From Methanobacteriota archaeon (GTDB lineage Archaea > Thermoplasmatota > Thermoplasmata > Methanomassiliicoccales > Methanomassiliicoccaceae): DNA of 64,000 nucleotides. This document shows, in pieces, positions 19,083 to 29,341 of this stretch; position 1 is the first letter of the stretch, and each line of letters begins with the position of its first letter. Below the pieces are notes generated by a model. The model had not been told where the DNA came from and ran no database searches. It worked only from the letters and a program-made list of their open reading frames with translations. The stretch lies in the NCBI GenBank assembly GCA_012518185.1, contig JAAYTA010000063.1, forward strand, positions 1-64,000. The letters run 5' to 3'. Made by a program: the position numbers and the translations under genes.

Positions 19083-20084
19083 ATGGAAATTAAGGCAGTG
19101 TGGTTTGAACATAATATGGTCCGGATGATAGACCAACGCCTTATTCCGCAGGAATTTAGCATCATAGATCTTGAAAACTATCTGCAAGTAGCTGAGTGCA
19201 TTAAAAATATGGCAGTTAGAGGTGCACCCTCGATAGGGGCTGCAGCAGCCTATGGTATTGCTCTAGCGGCCATCAATGATGATGACCTTACAGAGGCGGC
19301 AGAAGCCCTTAGGTCGACCCGCCCCACTGCATATGACTTGTTCTATGCCATAGAGCATATGCTCAGATCTATAGAGCTTGGGGATGAGCCTATTGCTGCA
19401 GCAGATATGTATGCTGATCAAATTATCGAGCGATGTAGACTTATTGGAATGTATGGTGCATCACTCATTGAAGAGGAAGCTCGGATCATGACTCATTGCA
19501 ATGCCGGTGCATTAGCAACAGTAGATATTGGAACAGCATTAGCACCTATCCGATCAGCGTGGACAGCAGGCAGACACATTTACGTATATGTATCTGAAAC
19601 GCGCCCTAGACTACAGGGTATGAAATTGACTGCATGGGAACTATATAACGAAGGAATTCCACATGCGATAATACCAGATAGTGCATCTGCACATTTCATG
19701 AGAGATGGTGTGGATATAATATTAGTAGGTGCAGATAGAATAGCTGCTAATGGTGACTTTGCTAACAAAATAGGTACATTTGATAAAGCCATATTAGCTA
19801 ACTCTATGGGTATCCCATTCTATGTATGTGCTCCACTATCTACGTTTGATTTTTCTCTGACATCTGGAGATCAGATCGTTATAGAAGAACGCGCAGAAGA
19901 AGAGGTTACTATGGTTGAGCATATCCGACTAGCTCCTCAGCATTCGGTTGCCCTTAATCCATCATTTGATATGACTCCAGCAAAATACGTAACAGGATTC
20001 ATTACCGAAGCAGGCATACTACCGCCTACAGAGATTGATAGGGTAAGAAAATTTAGATTAGAAGAGGCGAGTATCCTTGATTAA
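19083..20084 (+). CDS. mtnA: S-methyl-5-thioribose-1-phosphate isomerase family protein
   Basis: IKAVWFEHNMVRMIDQRLIPQEF, AVRGAPSIGAAAAYG, VGADRIAANGDFANKIGTF. Confidence 0.9.
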   Translation: MEIKAVWFEHNMVRMIDQRLIPQEFSIIDLENYLQVAECIKNMAVRGAPSIGAAAAYGIALAAINDDDLTEAAEALRSTRPTAYDLFYAIEHMLRSIELGDEPIAAADMYADQIIERCRLIGMYGASLIEEEARIMTHCNAGALATVDIGTALAPIRSAWTAGRHIYVYVSETRPRLQGMKLTAWELYNEGIPHAIIPDSASAHFMRDGVDIILVGADRIAANGDFANKIGTFDKAILANSMGIPFYVCAPLSTFDFSLTSGDQIVIEERAEEEVTMVEHIRLAPQHSVALNPSFDMTPAKYVTGFITEAGILPPTEIDRVRKFRLEEASILD

Positions 20085-20703
20085 GAATTATAGAGAGGAA
20101 CTAGCTGCCACTGGTAGATTGGCTTTTGAGCGCCGGCTAACTTTTGGTAGTGGAGGAAATATCAGTTGTCGATTGGATGAGAAAACTATATTGATCACCC
20201 CCTCTGGCACTTGCAAGGGACTACTTACATCAAATCAAATGATATGCGTAGATCTAGTTACTGGAAAATACGAGGGAGATTTCAAGCCGTCTATGGAGAC
20301 TCCATTTCATACAGGAATCTATCAATCAAGGCCAGAAGTAGGAGCCATAATCCATTGTCATCCTATATCGTGCACATCACTAGCTGTGATGGGACATCAA
20401 CTAAGGACTGCATTAACTCCTGAAGGATTGATGATTCTAGGGCGTTATGTTCCAACCGTAAGTTATGATGCGCCAGGTACGAGCGATTTAGCTGATAAAG
20501 TAGTTGATCAGTTGAGAATACATAATGCCTGCCTCATGCAAAATCATGGAGCCATAGCAATCGGGAAGGATCTGCCAGAGGCGCTTAACCGTATGGAAAC
20601 TATGGAGTATTTAGCTACCTTACAACTTACGGTCGAGATTATGGGGGGAGCCAAGGATCTCCCTGAGAAAGAAATTGAGCGCATTCTCTCCATGATAGGC
20701 TAG
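20077..20703 (+). CDS. Class II aldolase (fuculose-phosphate / methylthioribulose-phosphate type)
   Basis: TFGSGGNISCRL, ILITPSG, HCHP, LMQNHGAIAIG; 8-nt overlap with mtnA. Confidence 0.88.
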   Translation: MIKNYREELAATGRLAFERRLTFGSGGNISCRLDEKTILITPSGTCKGLLTSNQMICVDLVTGKYEGDFKPSMETPFHTGIYQSRPEVGAIIHCHPISCTSLAVMGHQLRTALTPEGLMILGRYVPTVSYDAPGTSDLADKVVDQLRIHNACLMQNHGAIAIGKDLPEALNRMETMEYLATLQLTVEIMGGAKDLPEKEIERILSMIG

Positions 20704-20729
20704 AGAATATCGAGAATAAGAGGAAATGG

Positions 20730-21806
20730 ATGATATTAGTCACTAAGTGGTTCGGAGTATTTCTCGTTGATCGGGAAAAGATAGTTAAAAAGGTACTATT
20801 CGAGAAGGATGCAATTGCTATTGCTGCTAAACTAGCTAAGATACAGAGAGGGGAACTCCTTCCAGAGGAGGAGAGTTTGGCAGTGAAGCGTATGAAGGTC
20901 GCTGAGCCTCGGCTATCGAGTCTGGGCAAGCCTGAATTCTTGAATTCATCATTTATTCGAGCGGAGGATTATGGATACTCGCATCAGCTTAGGCAGAGCG
21001 CGATGGTAGAATTGGGTAAAATACGCAGTCGTGAGCCATTGCCTGCTGATCGTTTTATATTACAAGCTGTGCGGGGCATGGATGATTTAATAGAAATGAT
21101 TAATCTGATGTCGGAACGACTTCATGAATGGTATGGATTACATTTTCCTGAATTGGTTGACTATGCCCACGATGCGCGTTATGCAGATTTAATAGCTCAA
21201 ATAGGTAGTCGAGAAGAAATTCTTGATGCGTTAGATTTACAACTCGAATCAGTTGGGTCGGAGCTAGAAGATAAAGATCTGAAAGTAGTCAGATCATACG
21301 CTTCCTCATTAGCTTCATTATATGGTGAAAAAAAACATTTAGAATCATACATTTCAGAAAGGATGAACGATGTCGCACCTAATTTGTCAGCTATTATTGG
21401 CCCCAGCTTAGGTGCTAGACTCATCTCTCTTGCCGGAGGATTACGTCGACTAGCGGTGCTACCATCAGGAACTGTGCAACTACTAGGCGCAGAAAAGGCT
21501 ATGTTTGCACATCTTCGTAAAGGGCGCAATCCACCTAAACATGGTATTATTTTCCAGCATCCTCTCATACATCGTGCACCCTACTGGCAGAGAGGTAATG
21601 TTGCCCGAGTGTTGAGCGGTAAATTATCTATTGCAGCACGAGTAGATTACTATAAAGGAGAATTTATAGGAGACTCATTAAATGATGAGATTGCGCGGCG
21701 AATTAAAGATATACAGGATAAGTATCCAGAGCCACCGCCTAAGAAGCCATATCGGCCCAGGACTCAGAAAGGAAAGCGTCAACACCGGGGAAGGGGGAGA
21801 CGATAG
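20730..21806 (+). CDS. nop5: Nop5/Nop56-like C/D box RNP core protein
   Basis: NOP domain (LISLAGGLRRLAVLPSGTVQLLGAEKAMFAHLRKGRNPPKHGIIFQHPLI) and basic C-terminus. Confidence 0.93.
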   Translation: MILVTKWFGVFLVDREKIVKKVLFEKDAIAIAAKLAKIQRGELLPEEESLAVKRMKVAEPRLSSLGKPEFLNSSFIRAEDYGYSHQLRQSAMVELGKIRSREPLPADRFILQAVRGMDDLIEMINLMSERLHEWYGLHFPELVDYAHDARYADLIAQIGSREEILDALDLQLESVGSELEDKDLKVVRSYASSLASLYGEKKHLESYISERMNDVAPNLSAIIGPSLGARLISLAGGLRRLAVLPSGTVQLLGAEKAMFAHLRKGRNPPKHGIIFQHPLIHRAPYWQRGNVARVLSGKLSIAARVDYYKGEFIGDSLNDEIARRIKDIQDKYPEPPPKKPYRPRTQKGKRQHRGRGRR

Positions 21807-21812
21807 TAATAC

Positions 21813-22565
21813 TCAGGCAGGGACCACGACCGGTTGCCCCCTGATAGTCTCAACACATACGGGGATGCCGTAGACCTCTCCAATCACATCAGGTGTCAAC
21901 ACTTCTACTCCTCCTGCTGCATAGATACGGCCCTCTTTCAGTAATATAAATCGATTAGAGTGTCGGATAGCTAAGTTAAGATCGTGCATGGTGAGTATGG
22001 CCGAAATATTATTCTGCTCTACTGTATCCTTAATTAGAGACATTATCCTTACTTGATTAGATAAGTCAAGATTACTAGTTGGTTCATCTAAGAGTAATAT
22101 CTTAGGATCCTGTACTAATGCGCGAGCTATCTGCACCATTTGGAATTCACCCCCACTTATTTCTCCGATATACTTCATAGATAAGTCAGAAAGACCTAAT
22201 CGATCGATCATTTCTCCAGCCACTCTCACATCTTCTCTCGTCACATCCCAGCGCACGTAAGGCTTTCGTCCAAGTAGCACTGACTCAAATACTGTGGCCA
22301 TACTGGTATCGCTCTTCTGAGCCACATAACCCACCCTCTTAGCGATCTCCAATCTTGACATATCAGTCAAGCTCTCTTTGCCGACCATTACCGTCCCTTT
22401 TTTAGCTTTCAAAATGCCATTTATACACTTCAATAGAGTAGTTTTACCCACTCCATTTGGCCCAAGTATTGATACTACTTCAGCGGCTTCAACTGAAAAA
22501 CTTACTTCATCTAGTATGGGAGTACTCCGATACTTAAATTCGATATCATCAACTTTCAACATCAT
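21813..22565 (-). CDS. FecE/FepC-type ABC ATPase
   Basis: GPNGVGKTTLLKCINGI, SGGEFQMVQIARALVQDPKILLLDEPTSNLDL. Confidence 0.9.
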   Translation of the reverse strand: MMLKVDDIEFKYRSTPILDEVSFSVEAAEVVSILGPNGVGKTTLLKCINGILKAKKGTVMVGKESLTDMSRLEIAKRVGYVAQKSDTSMATVFESVLLGRKPYVRWDVTREDVRVAGEMIDRLGLSDLSMKYIGEISGGEFQMVQIARALVQDPKILLLDEPTSNLDLSNQVRIMSLIKDTVEQNNISAILTMHDLNLAIRHSNRFILLKEGRIYAAGGVEVLTPDVIGEVYGIPVCVETIRGQPVVVPA

Positions 22566-23662
22566 TTTTTGTACCCCTTTACTAGCAGATATATAAAGAG
22601 AGGTCCACCTAAGAACGCAGTTATAACTCCAACGGGGACTACCATGGGCGATATTATTGTCCTAGCTAACGTGTCCGATCCCATTAGCAATATTGCCCCT
22701 ATAAGAGCGGATCCTGGAATAAGAAACCGATGATCTCCGCCTATGACTCTTCTTGTAATATGAGGAGCTACTAGACCGATGAAACCTATGATTCCCATGA
22801 AAGAGACTACTACAGCAGATAGGAGAGATGAGAGTATCATTCCAATAATCCTCATGCGTCCTGTATCTACACCAAGACCTCTTGCTGTCTCCTCCCCAGC
22901 ATCCATTGCATTGTAATTCCATCGATTGTAGATGAAATAGGCTAAGGTAGGAATCATTATTGCTATTAGAACTCCGCACTGACTCCAGGTCACTCTTCCT
23001 ATATCTCCAAATGTCCAGTATACTATAGAGGATAATTGGATGCTGTCTGCAAAGAATTGAAGCGCGGTCGTCCCTGCTTGGAAGATCGCTGCAATGGCTA
23101 CTCCGGCCAATATCATTGCTTCGGGGGAAACTCGTGTCATGGCTGATAAAATCATTATGAATGTCATACCAACAAGTGCCCATACAAAGGCCATGATTGT
23201 GACTATGTAAGGATTGTTTACGATTACAGTGCCTGTTGTACCGCTGATGGCTGAACCGGCACCTAAGAAGATTATTGCAAATGCAGCGCCAAATGCAGCT
23301 GATTGAGATAGGCCAAGAGTATAAGGTGATGCTAGAGGATTTTTCAGAATGCTTTGCATAACTGCTCCCGCTACAGCAAGTGAGGCTCCAGCTACTATGC
23401 CTGCTAATACTCTAGGCATGCGGATATGCCAGACTATATTGGAGTAATTACTCTCCAGTCCAACTAGCGATCGTACAATCTCCTCCATAGGGATTGATAA
23501 TGTCCCTACAGAGACTGAGATAATCATCATTACGAATAGTAATATTATACAACTTATCAGAAACAATGTCTTTCTAGCAATATAGCGAAGATATCTATCG
23601 CTAGATCTCGTCACAGGAGCACTATTAGTATTATTGAATTTCTCCTCAGAGAGTTTCATCAT
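22562..23662 (-). CDS. FecCD/BtuC-family ABC permease
   Basis: MPRVLAGIVAGASLAVAGAVMQSILKNPLASPYTLGLSQSAAFGA; 4-nt overlaps with both neighbours. Confidence 0.92.
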   Translation of the reverse strand: MMKLSEEKFNNTNSAPVTRSSDRYLRYIARKTLFLISCIILLFVMMIISVSVGTLSIPMEEIVRSLVGLESNYSNIVWHIRMPRVLAGIVAGASLAVAGAVMQSILKNPLASPYTLGLSQSAAFGAAFAIIFLGAGSAISGTTGTVIVNNPYIVTIMAFVWALVGMTFIMILSAMTRVSPEAMILAGVAIAAIFQAGTTALQFFADSIQLSSIVYWTFGDIGRVTWSQCGVLIAIMIPTLAYFIYNRWNYNAMDAGEETARGLGVDTGRMRIIGMILSSLLSAVVVSFMGIIGFIGLVAPHITRRVIGGDHRFLIPGSALIGAILLMGSDTLARTIISPMVVPVGVITAFLGGPLFIYLLVKGYKK

Positions 23663-24708
23663 CTATCACCTAATAATCTCATCACAGTTATCTCAGATAC
23701 TTCATCGAAATCCCATCTCCTGATCATTTCAAAGCCAGAGGATATCAATTCTGAGTTATACTGATCAATAGATACTGTATCTGGGCCAGAAAATCTTCTG
23801 CGAGGATAATTGCTATCATCAAATCGATATAGATTCCATCCTAAATTTTTAACAGCGTCATCCTTGATTTCTTCCTTGAACTGTCGTATAACTAGAAATC
23901 CATCCGGAGAGAGAGCATGCTTCAGGATTGGTATCATAGATATATTGGAACCGCTGGGATTGAACGATGAAAAAATTAAGTCATAATTTGATCCGATGTC
24001 ATCTTTGGTAAAATCTCCGGGGATCAGATGAACATTGGTAGCATTATAGAGAAATATATTCTTCTTGGCCACAGGCAATATATCTGGTAGATCCATTATC
24101 CAGATCTCCATATCTGGATTGAGGGCGGAGAATGCGATCGAATATAATCCATGTCCTCCTCCAATGTCCATCATTCTTTTTACTGAATGGAGATCGATTA
24201 CATCGGAAACATCTAATACAACGTTTTGGACATTGCCACTCTTAGCCGATGCAGCGATGCCTTGCATCCATTCTTCATTGAATATCTGGGTGCGATTAAG
24301 CATCTTTGGCCCATTTTTAAGAAGTGTTTGGAGAGAATGCCATCCTTCAATCTCTCGCCTCATTCCATTATAGGATGAGATGAGGCAATAGGGAGAAGAT
24401 TGAACAAAATAAGTAGTTGTCTCTAAGGAGTTAACGAATCCATTTTTAGTTTTATTTAGGAACCCTATAGATGCTAATGCTTCACAGAACATTTGTAGCA
24501 TCACATCATCAGCACCAAGTTCCTTAGATAATGTGTTTGTATCAATCTCCGAGACAGTATGTTCAAATAAATTTAGGTCAAAGGCATGGAACAAAAGATA
24601 CGTTTGTCGCATACCGTCCATGTATTTTTCAATGTTTTCCACCGCAGATTTTACATTGGGCCATGGTGATTTTAGAATGTTAAGCGAGGTCATATAGCAC
24701 ACTACCAT
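23659..24708 (-). CDS. SAM-dependent methyltransferase (O-methyltransferase-like with N-terminal dimerisation region)
   Basis: MMDIGGGHGLYSIAF SAM motif; inserted between permease and binding-protein genes. Confidence 0.8.
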   Translation of the reverse strand: MVVCYMTSLNILKSPWPNVKSAVENIEKYMDGMRQTYLLFHAFDLNLFEHTVSEIDTNTLSKELGADDVMLQMFCEALASIGFLNKTKNGFVNSLETTTYFVQSSPYCLISSYNGMRREIEGWHSLQTLLKNGPKMLNRTQIFNEEWMQGIAASAKSGNVQNVVLDVSDVIDLHSVKRMMDIGGGHGLYSIAFSALNPDMEIWIMDLPDILPVAKKNIFLYNATNVHLIPGDFTKDDIGSNYDLIFSSFNPSGSNISMIPILKHALSPDGFLVIRQFKEEIKDDAVKNLGWNLYRFDDSNYPRRRFSGPDTVSIDQYNSELISSGFEMIRRWDFDEVSEITVMRLLGDR

Positions 24709-24731
24709 TTTGTCTTAAATATTCACGCATA

Positions 24732-25832
24732 TCAGGCAAGCGATAATTGACCGAATCCACCCACGTTCTCTGATACTTCTTGATATACATTTACACCCAA
24801 CATCATTGTGTATATCTCCTCTGCCTTCTTCTCCATCACTACGTCGTCAAATTCATCTGGATAAATTATTTTACCTACATAATAGCATGAAATCAACACT
24901 GTGTCCCAATTAGTAGCATACCAATTAGATTGCATCATACCATAGATACTATCATTCTTGAAGGCGGCCATATCATTTAGAGCAGGCCTATTGTTCCTGT
25001 AATCAATTACAGCTGACGGTAATCCAGCGCGGTCTAAAAATATGTAATCTGGATTTCCACCAACCAGCGCTTCCTTATCTACGTCTACAACTACACTTGA
25101 AGCTGTTTTGATTATATTGTTGGCATTTAGAAATATAAAAGGCGCATAGTGGGCACTGGTAGAATACAGTCCGCGGCTACCTCCATAAGATAAGCCCCCA
25201 ATGTACACGGTAGGCACATCTTTTTCAAGTGCTCTGGTCGCTCTAGATTGGATATCGTGTATCAGAGTATCAATTTCCGTTTTTAGATAATCGGCACGTT
25301 TTTCATTATTCAAGATTTTCCCTATAAGATCAATTTGCCTATAGAACGACTCAATATTAGTTGTCAAATCAACTCCACTGCTGAGACCAACAACAGGGAT
25401 GCCTAGTTTACTCTGTAAATGATCGCAAAGGTGAGATTCTTGTGTAGAGAAGAATACCACATCAGGGCCTGCAAAAGACATCAGCTCTTCATTTCCTCCA
25501 TGCTGATTACCGATACTAGGTAATTCAGCATATTCTGGATGAGCTATGGCATATGTGCGACCACCTAGTCCTTTTACAGAAGTATCTTTTTCGAAATCTT
25601 CTACGCCCACAACCTTCGATGAACCGTCCAGATAAGTAACGAACCGTAGTGCTGTAGCTCCAGCAGCTATGACTCTCTCTACATTAACCGGGATGTTGAC
25701 TTCTCTATCGAACATGTCTGTGACTTTGAAAGTTTCTCGATCGTCGATCCAAACATTATCTATCATTATGCAGGAGCCAGCCAATAGAGTAGTAATCATT
25801 ATCGTCACAGTAATGATTGCCACCTGCTTCAT
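24732..25832 (-). CDS. ABC substrate-binding protein, iron-complex/cobalamin-like
   Basis: Signal-like N-terminus; VTDMFDREVNIPVNVERVIAAG typical of this family. Confidence 0.85.
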   Translation of the reverse strand: MKQVAIITVTIMITTLLAGSCIMIDNVWIDDRETFKVTDMFDREVNIPVNVERVIAAGATALRFVTYLDGSSKVVGVEDFEKDTSVKGLGGRTYAIAHPEYAELPSIGNQHGGNEELMSFAGPDVVFFSTQESHLCDHLQSKLGIPVVGLSSGVDLTTNIESFYRQIDLIGKILNNEKRADYLKTEIDTLIHDIQSRATRALEKDVPTVYIGGLSYGGSRGLYSTSAHYAPFIFLNANNIIKTASSVVVDVDKEALVGGNPDYIFLDRAGLPSAVIDYRNNRPALNDMAAFKNDSIYGMMQSNWYATNWDTVLISCYYVGKIIYPDEFDDVVMEKKAEEIYTMMLGVNVYQEVSENVGGFGQLSLA

Positions 25833-25835
25833 AAC

Positions 25836-26612
25836 TCATATCTCCTTAGCATGCCTCAGGATGAATTCTACAACATCACTGATTCCATCTACTGTGATAT
25901 CTAGAGGCTTGCCTATGAGTCCCATATGCTCAACCTCTGCATTGCGAGATATAGTAGATATTACCTTATCCTGATCAAGAGAGGTCATCATTTGTTTTGC
26001 GACCTCTTCATTGACTTTGTTTAGAATATAGTATATAGGCTTCCCCGCTTCTTCTGCCATCCCTCTGATCTTCTCAGATAATCTAATTGATTCGAATGAT
26101 GGATCTAATATTGCAATGACCATATCTGCCCCACCTGCCACCCCACGACCAAGATGCTCTACCCCTGCTTCAGTATCGATAATAACTACATCTTTAGGTC
26201 CAAGCTTCAGATTTCTAAGAAAGTCTTTAGATAGGCTACCAATCGGGCAAGCACATCCCTCTCCAAAGCTTCTTATTTTACCTATCTGCATGAGGTGTAA
26301 ATCTCCACTTACTGAGAGGCATTCAGACGGTATGTCTTCTATCCTCCATATTTGATCGAATAGAGGAACGCGTGGCTCCCCAGGATTTTTTGAAAACGAT
26401 GCCTTCATCTTTTCACCTAGCACCTTTTTACCTCCAAGATGCTCCATAAGCTCTTGAGAATTGCCTAAGCCTAGAAGTGCCTCTAGGCCAAAATTAGATT
26501 CATCGGTATCAACTATTAGGACTCGATAATTATTTTTGACCAAATTCATTGCTAGAAGGGAAGATATAGTGCTTTTTCCGCTTCCACCCTTTCCCGAGAT
26601 TATAATTTTCAT
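25836..26612 (-). CDS. CooC-like P-loop ATPase
   Basis: MKIIISGKGGSGKSTISSLLA deviant Walker A; VIIDTEAGVEHLGRGV as in CooC-type proteins. Confidence 0.85.
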   Translation of the reverse strand: MKIIISGKGGSGKSTISSLLAMNLVKNNYRVLIVDTDESNFGLEALLGLGNSQELMEHLGGKKVLGEKMKASFSKNPGEPRVPLFDQIWRIEDIPSECLSVSGDLHLMQIGKIRSFGEGCACPIGSLSKDFLRNLKLGPKDVVIIDTEAGVEHLGRGVAGGADMVIAILDPSFESIRLSEKIRGMAEEAGKPIYYILNKVNEEVAKQMMTSLDQDKVISTISRNAEVEHMGLIGKPLDITVDGISDVVEFILRHAKEI

Positions 26613-26823
26613 ATATATTCACCCTATAGGCTTGATTGCTAAAGTGAGCCTTAATCGGATTCGTTGTATATCAAATAGTATTACGATATTAAAAATCGTG
26701 TTATTCAGTGATCTCAGTGAGAAGGTGTAAAATGATCAGGTGCGTCTGAAATGTTGTGAATGCTCCAGGAAATGTCTTAGACAAAATATATAACTTGAGG
26801 CCTGATACATCCCATGATAAAAT

Positions 26824-27207
26824 ATGTGGACACAGGCTGAGGTCAGAGAACTCAAGGTTGGACGCTATATGCTGATCGAAGATGAGCCTTGTAAAATCAT
26901 ATCCATCGATACGTCCAAGCCAGGAAAGCATGGTGAGGCTAAAAGTCGTATTGACGCGGTGGGTGTTTTCGACGATAAAAAGAGAAGTGTTGTTTATCCT
27001 GTAAAGCATAAGATACAGATACCTATGATCGATAAGAGAAAGGGGCAGATACTTACCGTTATGGGCGATGAGGCTGAGATAATGGATCTAGAAACATTTG
27101 AGAATTTTTCTATCCCTGTTGATTCAGAATTAAGAGATTCTATGCAACCTGGTGAAGAGATCCAATATTTAGTGGCGATGGGAAGGCGTAAAATTACTAG
27201 AGTCTGA
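26824..27207 (+). CDS. eif5A: Translation initiation factor IF-5A
   Basis: [11 protein letters not shown] hypusine-site motif; TATA-like aaaatatataac upstream. Confidence 0.96.
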   Translation: MWTQAEVRELKVGRYMLIEDEPCKIISIDTSKPGKHGEAKSRIDAVGVFDDKKRSVVYPVKHKIQIPMIDKRKGQILTVMGDEAEIMDLETFENFSIPVDSELRDSMQPGEEIQYLVAMGRRKITRV

Positions 27208-27259
27208 AGGTAATAGTCACCGAGATATACTAGGTATTTTTATTTTAAAAATTGGACTA

Positions 27260-27281
27260 TTCCACATCTGATGATGTGGAA
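27260..27281. terminator. Hairpin between convergent eif5A and phosphohexomutase
   Basis: Perfect 9-bp stem TTCCACATC-TGAT-GATGTGGAA. Confidence 0.45.
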
Positions 27282-27299
27282 ATATGATCCATATTATAA

Positions 27300-28649
27300 T
27301 TATTCAAGTAGACTTTCTAACACTTTCTGACAATTATCAGAATATTTTTGTGCATCCTTATCAGTCTGCGCTTCCGAGTATATCCGGAATAGTGGCTCAG
27401 TTCCTGATGGACGGATTAGTGTCCATCCGCTCTTAAACCATATCTTTACTCCATCAGTAGTGTCTACACGTTCATCACAATAATATTCAACTAACTTAGT
27501 AAGAACACTCTCTTTTCTACTGTCTGGGCATGCCATCTTACGTTTATCTTGGCAATATTTCGGAACGTTGTCCACTAATTTAGAGAGCGGTCCTTCAATT
27601 GCAACTATTTCTAATAATTTAGCTACAGTCATGGCTCCATCACGGCAGTATTGATGAAGTGGGAAAATAAGCCCTCCATTCTCTTCACCTCCAAATATGG
27701 CACCAGTCTCTATCATTTTCCTTGCCACTACAGGAGATCCTACTCGAGTATAGATTATCTCACCACCCGCTCTTCTTACCGCATCTTCTACAGCCATAGA
27801 CGAGGATACAGGCGTGACTACTATACCTCCATCATTTTCCCTGACCATGTATTCGGCCACAATAGCTAGTGAGCAATCTCCATAGAGATATCGCCCTCTA
27901 TCATCTACGAATATAGTTCTATCAGCATCTCCATCATGAGCAATGCCTAAATCAGCATCCGATGACTTTACCAAAGAGATTAAATCTTGCAGATGTGCCT
28001 CCACTGGTTCGCTAGGATGTCCTGGAAATGTTCCTTGGGGATTTGAATTTAAAGTCACTGCTTTTACATTAAGGTCATCTAATAATATAGGAGCGGTGAC
28101 AGAACCCGCTCCATTAGCGCAATCTAATACGGCGTGAAGATCTGCATCATGAATAGTCTTTGTATCTACCAATGACATGACATTTCTTAAATAGGGCTCA
28201 ACTGCCCTGGTGGCTCGATGCAGTGTGCCCACAGAGTTCCAGGCTTGTGACTTGAAGCTTTTTTCGAAGTATATTTTCTCAATTTGCTCTTCCTTATGAC
28301 GCGGCATTTCGGTGCCGTCGGCATCAACACACTTAATGCCATTGAATTCTGGAGGATTATGGGATGCAGTGATCACAATTCCCCCTGAAAGGGCGTTTTC
28401 CTTGACATAGAATTGAACTACCGGTGTAGGGACCATGCCAATATCGATCACTTCGACGCCAGTTGACATGAGGCCACAGGATACTGCACTCTTAATCATA
28501 TCTGCAGACGTCCTTGGATCATTTCCTATGACTACTTGTCCACTCATATACGTACCAATTGCTCTTCCCAAATCCATGGCCAATTGAATAGTCATGCCAT
28601 CATTTACAATTCCACGTACGCCATTGGTTCCAAAAATTTGCTGCGACAT
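27300..28649 (-). CDS. glmM: Phosphoglucosamine mutase/phosphomannomutase
   Basis: FGTNGVRGIVN, TASHNPPEFNGIK, DGDADR, RPSGTEPLFRIY. Confidence 0.92.
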   Translation of the reverse strand: MSQQIFGTNGVRGIVNDGMTIQLAMDLGRAIGTYMSGQVVIGNDPRTSADMIKSAVSCGLMSTGVEVIDIGMVPTPVVQFYVKENALSGGIVITASHNPPEFNGIKCVDADGTEMPRHKEEQIEKIYFEKSFKSQAWNSVGTLHRATRAVEPYLRNVMSLVDTKTIHDADLHAVLDCANGAGSVTAPILLDDLNVKAVTLNSNPQGTFPGHPSEPVEAHLQDLISLVKSSDADLGIAHDGDADRTIFVDDRGRYLYGDCSLAIVAEYMVRENDGGIVVTPVSSSMAVEDAVRRAGGEIIYTRVGSPVVARKMIETGAIFGGEENGGLIFPLHQYCRDGAMTVAKLLEIVAIEGPLSKLVDNVPKYCQDKRKMACPDSRKESVLTKLVEYYCDERVDTTDGVKIWFKSGWTLIRPSGTEPLFRIYSEAQTDKDAQKYSDNCQKVLESLLE

Positions 28650-28654
28650 TGGAT

Positions 28655-29341
28655 CTACCTGACCTTGCGAGAATCAGATATTATCAAGATGTATATCATG
28701 TCGGCTACATCTTTGCAGCTATCTGCAGAATTTTCAATGCCATGAAGCATGTCACGGAGTAAGAACACTGCTCTAGGATCAGTGTCGGAAAATAATATGG
28801 CTTTTTTAGTGGAGAAATATAGATCATCTATGATGTGTTCCTGCCTTTCGATCTCCCGGCTGCTCTCTCTTGCCCGATCATTATTGACTCCTAAATTCTC
28901 AATACTTACGAGTAGAGATTTGGTTGCTCGTGTAAGAGCCTTTGTCATATTAGCATAGCGAGACCATAAGTCACATGATACATTTACATCAGCTTCTAGG
29001 ATCAGTTGTAAATTTAATGATGCTTCTTTTGCCCAGTCAGATATAAAATCGATGCGGCGTACTAGTCTCAATAAATCCTCGCGCTGTCTTGACTCTAGAT
29101 CTCCTTTCGTTAAGCTAGCGCTTAAGGACTCTTCTACTAAATCGGCCTCTTCTTCAGCCATGAGTACTAGCTTTATTGCATCCATAGCTCCTTCTCGATC
29201 GTTGCTGCATAGTGCAGTGATTGCTCTGTTCAATCCCATTGTAGCATCACTCACTGCAATCACATGACTTCGTATTCCTTTTCGGACCAATGATTCCCTT
29301 CTGACTCCAAACCATTCCAACAACGACTTTCGTTCATTCAA
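28655..29341 (-). CDS. DUF47/PhoU-like protein
   Basis: All-helical sequence with DUF47/PhoU-type features (DDLYFSTKKAI, RDMLHGIENSADSCKDVADMIYIL); 8-nt overlap with the ABC ATPase. Confidence 0.78.
   Translation of the reverse strand: MNERKSLLEWFGVRRESLVRKGIRSHVIAVSDATMGLNRAITALCSNDREGAMDAIKLVLMAEEEADLVEESLSASLTKGDLESRQREDLLRLVRRIDFISDWAKEASLNLQLILEADVNVSCDLWSRYANMTKALTRATKSLLVSIENLGVNNDRARESSREIERQEHIIDDLYFSTKKAILFSDTDPRAVFLLRDMLHGIENSADSCKDVADMIYILIISDSRKVR

Noticed and set aside
9656-20703. TAG codons as pyrrolysine sites (DHH, glutaredoxin-like, aldolase, nop5 ends)
   Set aside because: They fall at natural C-termini, some with a second stop close behind; no interrupted methylamine methyltransferase ORF was found in the window.
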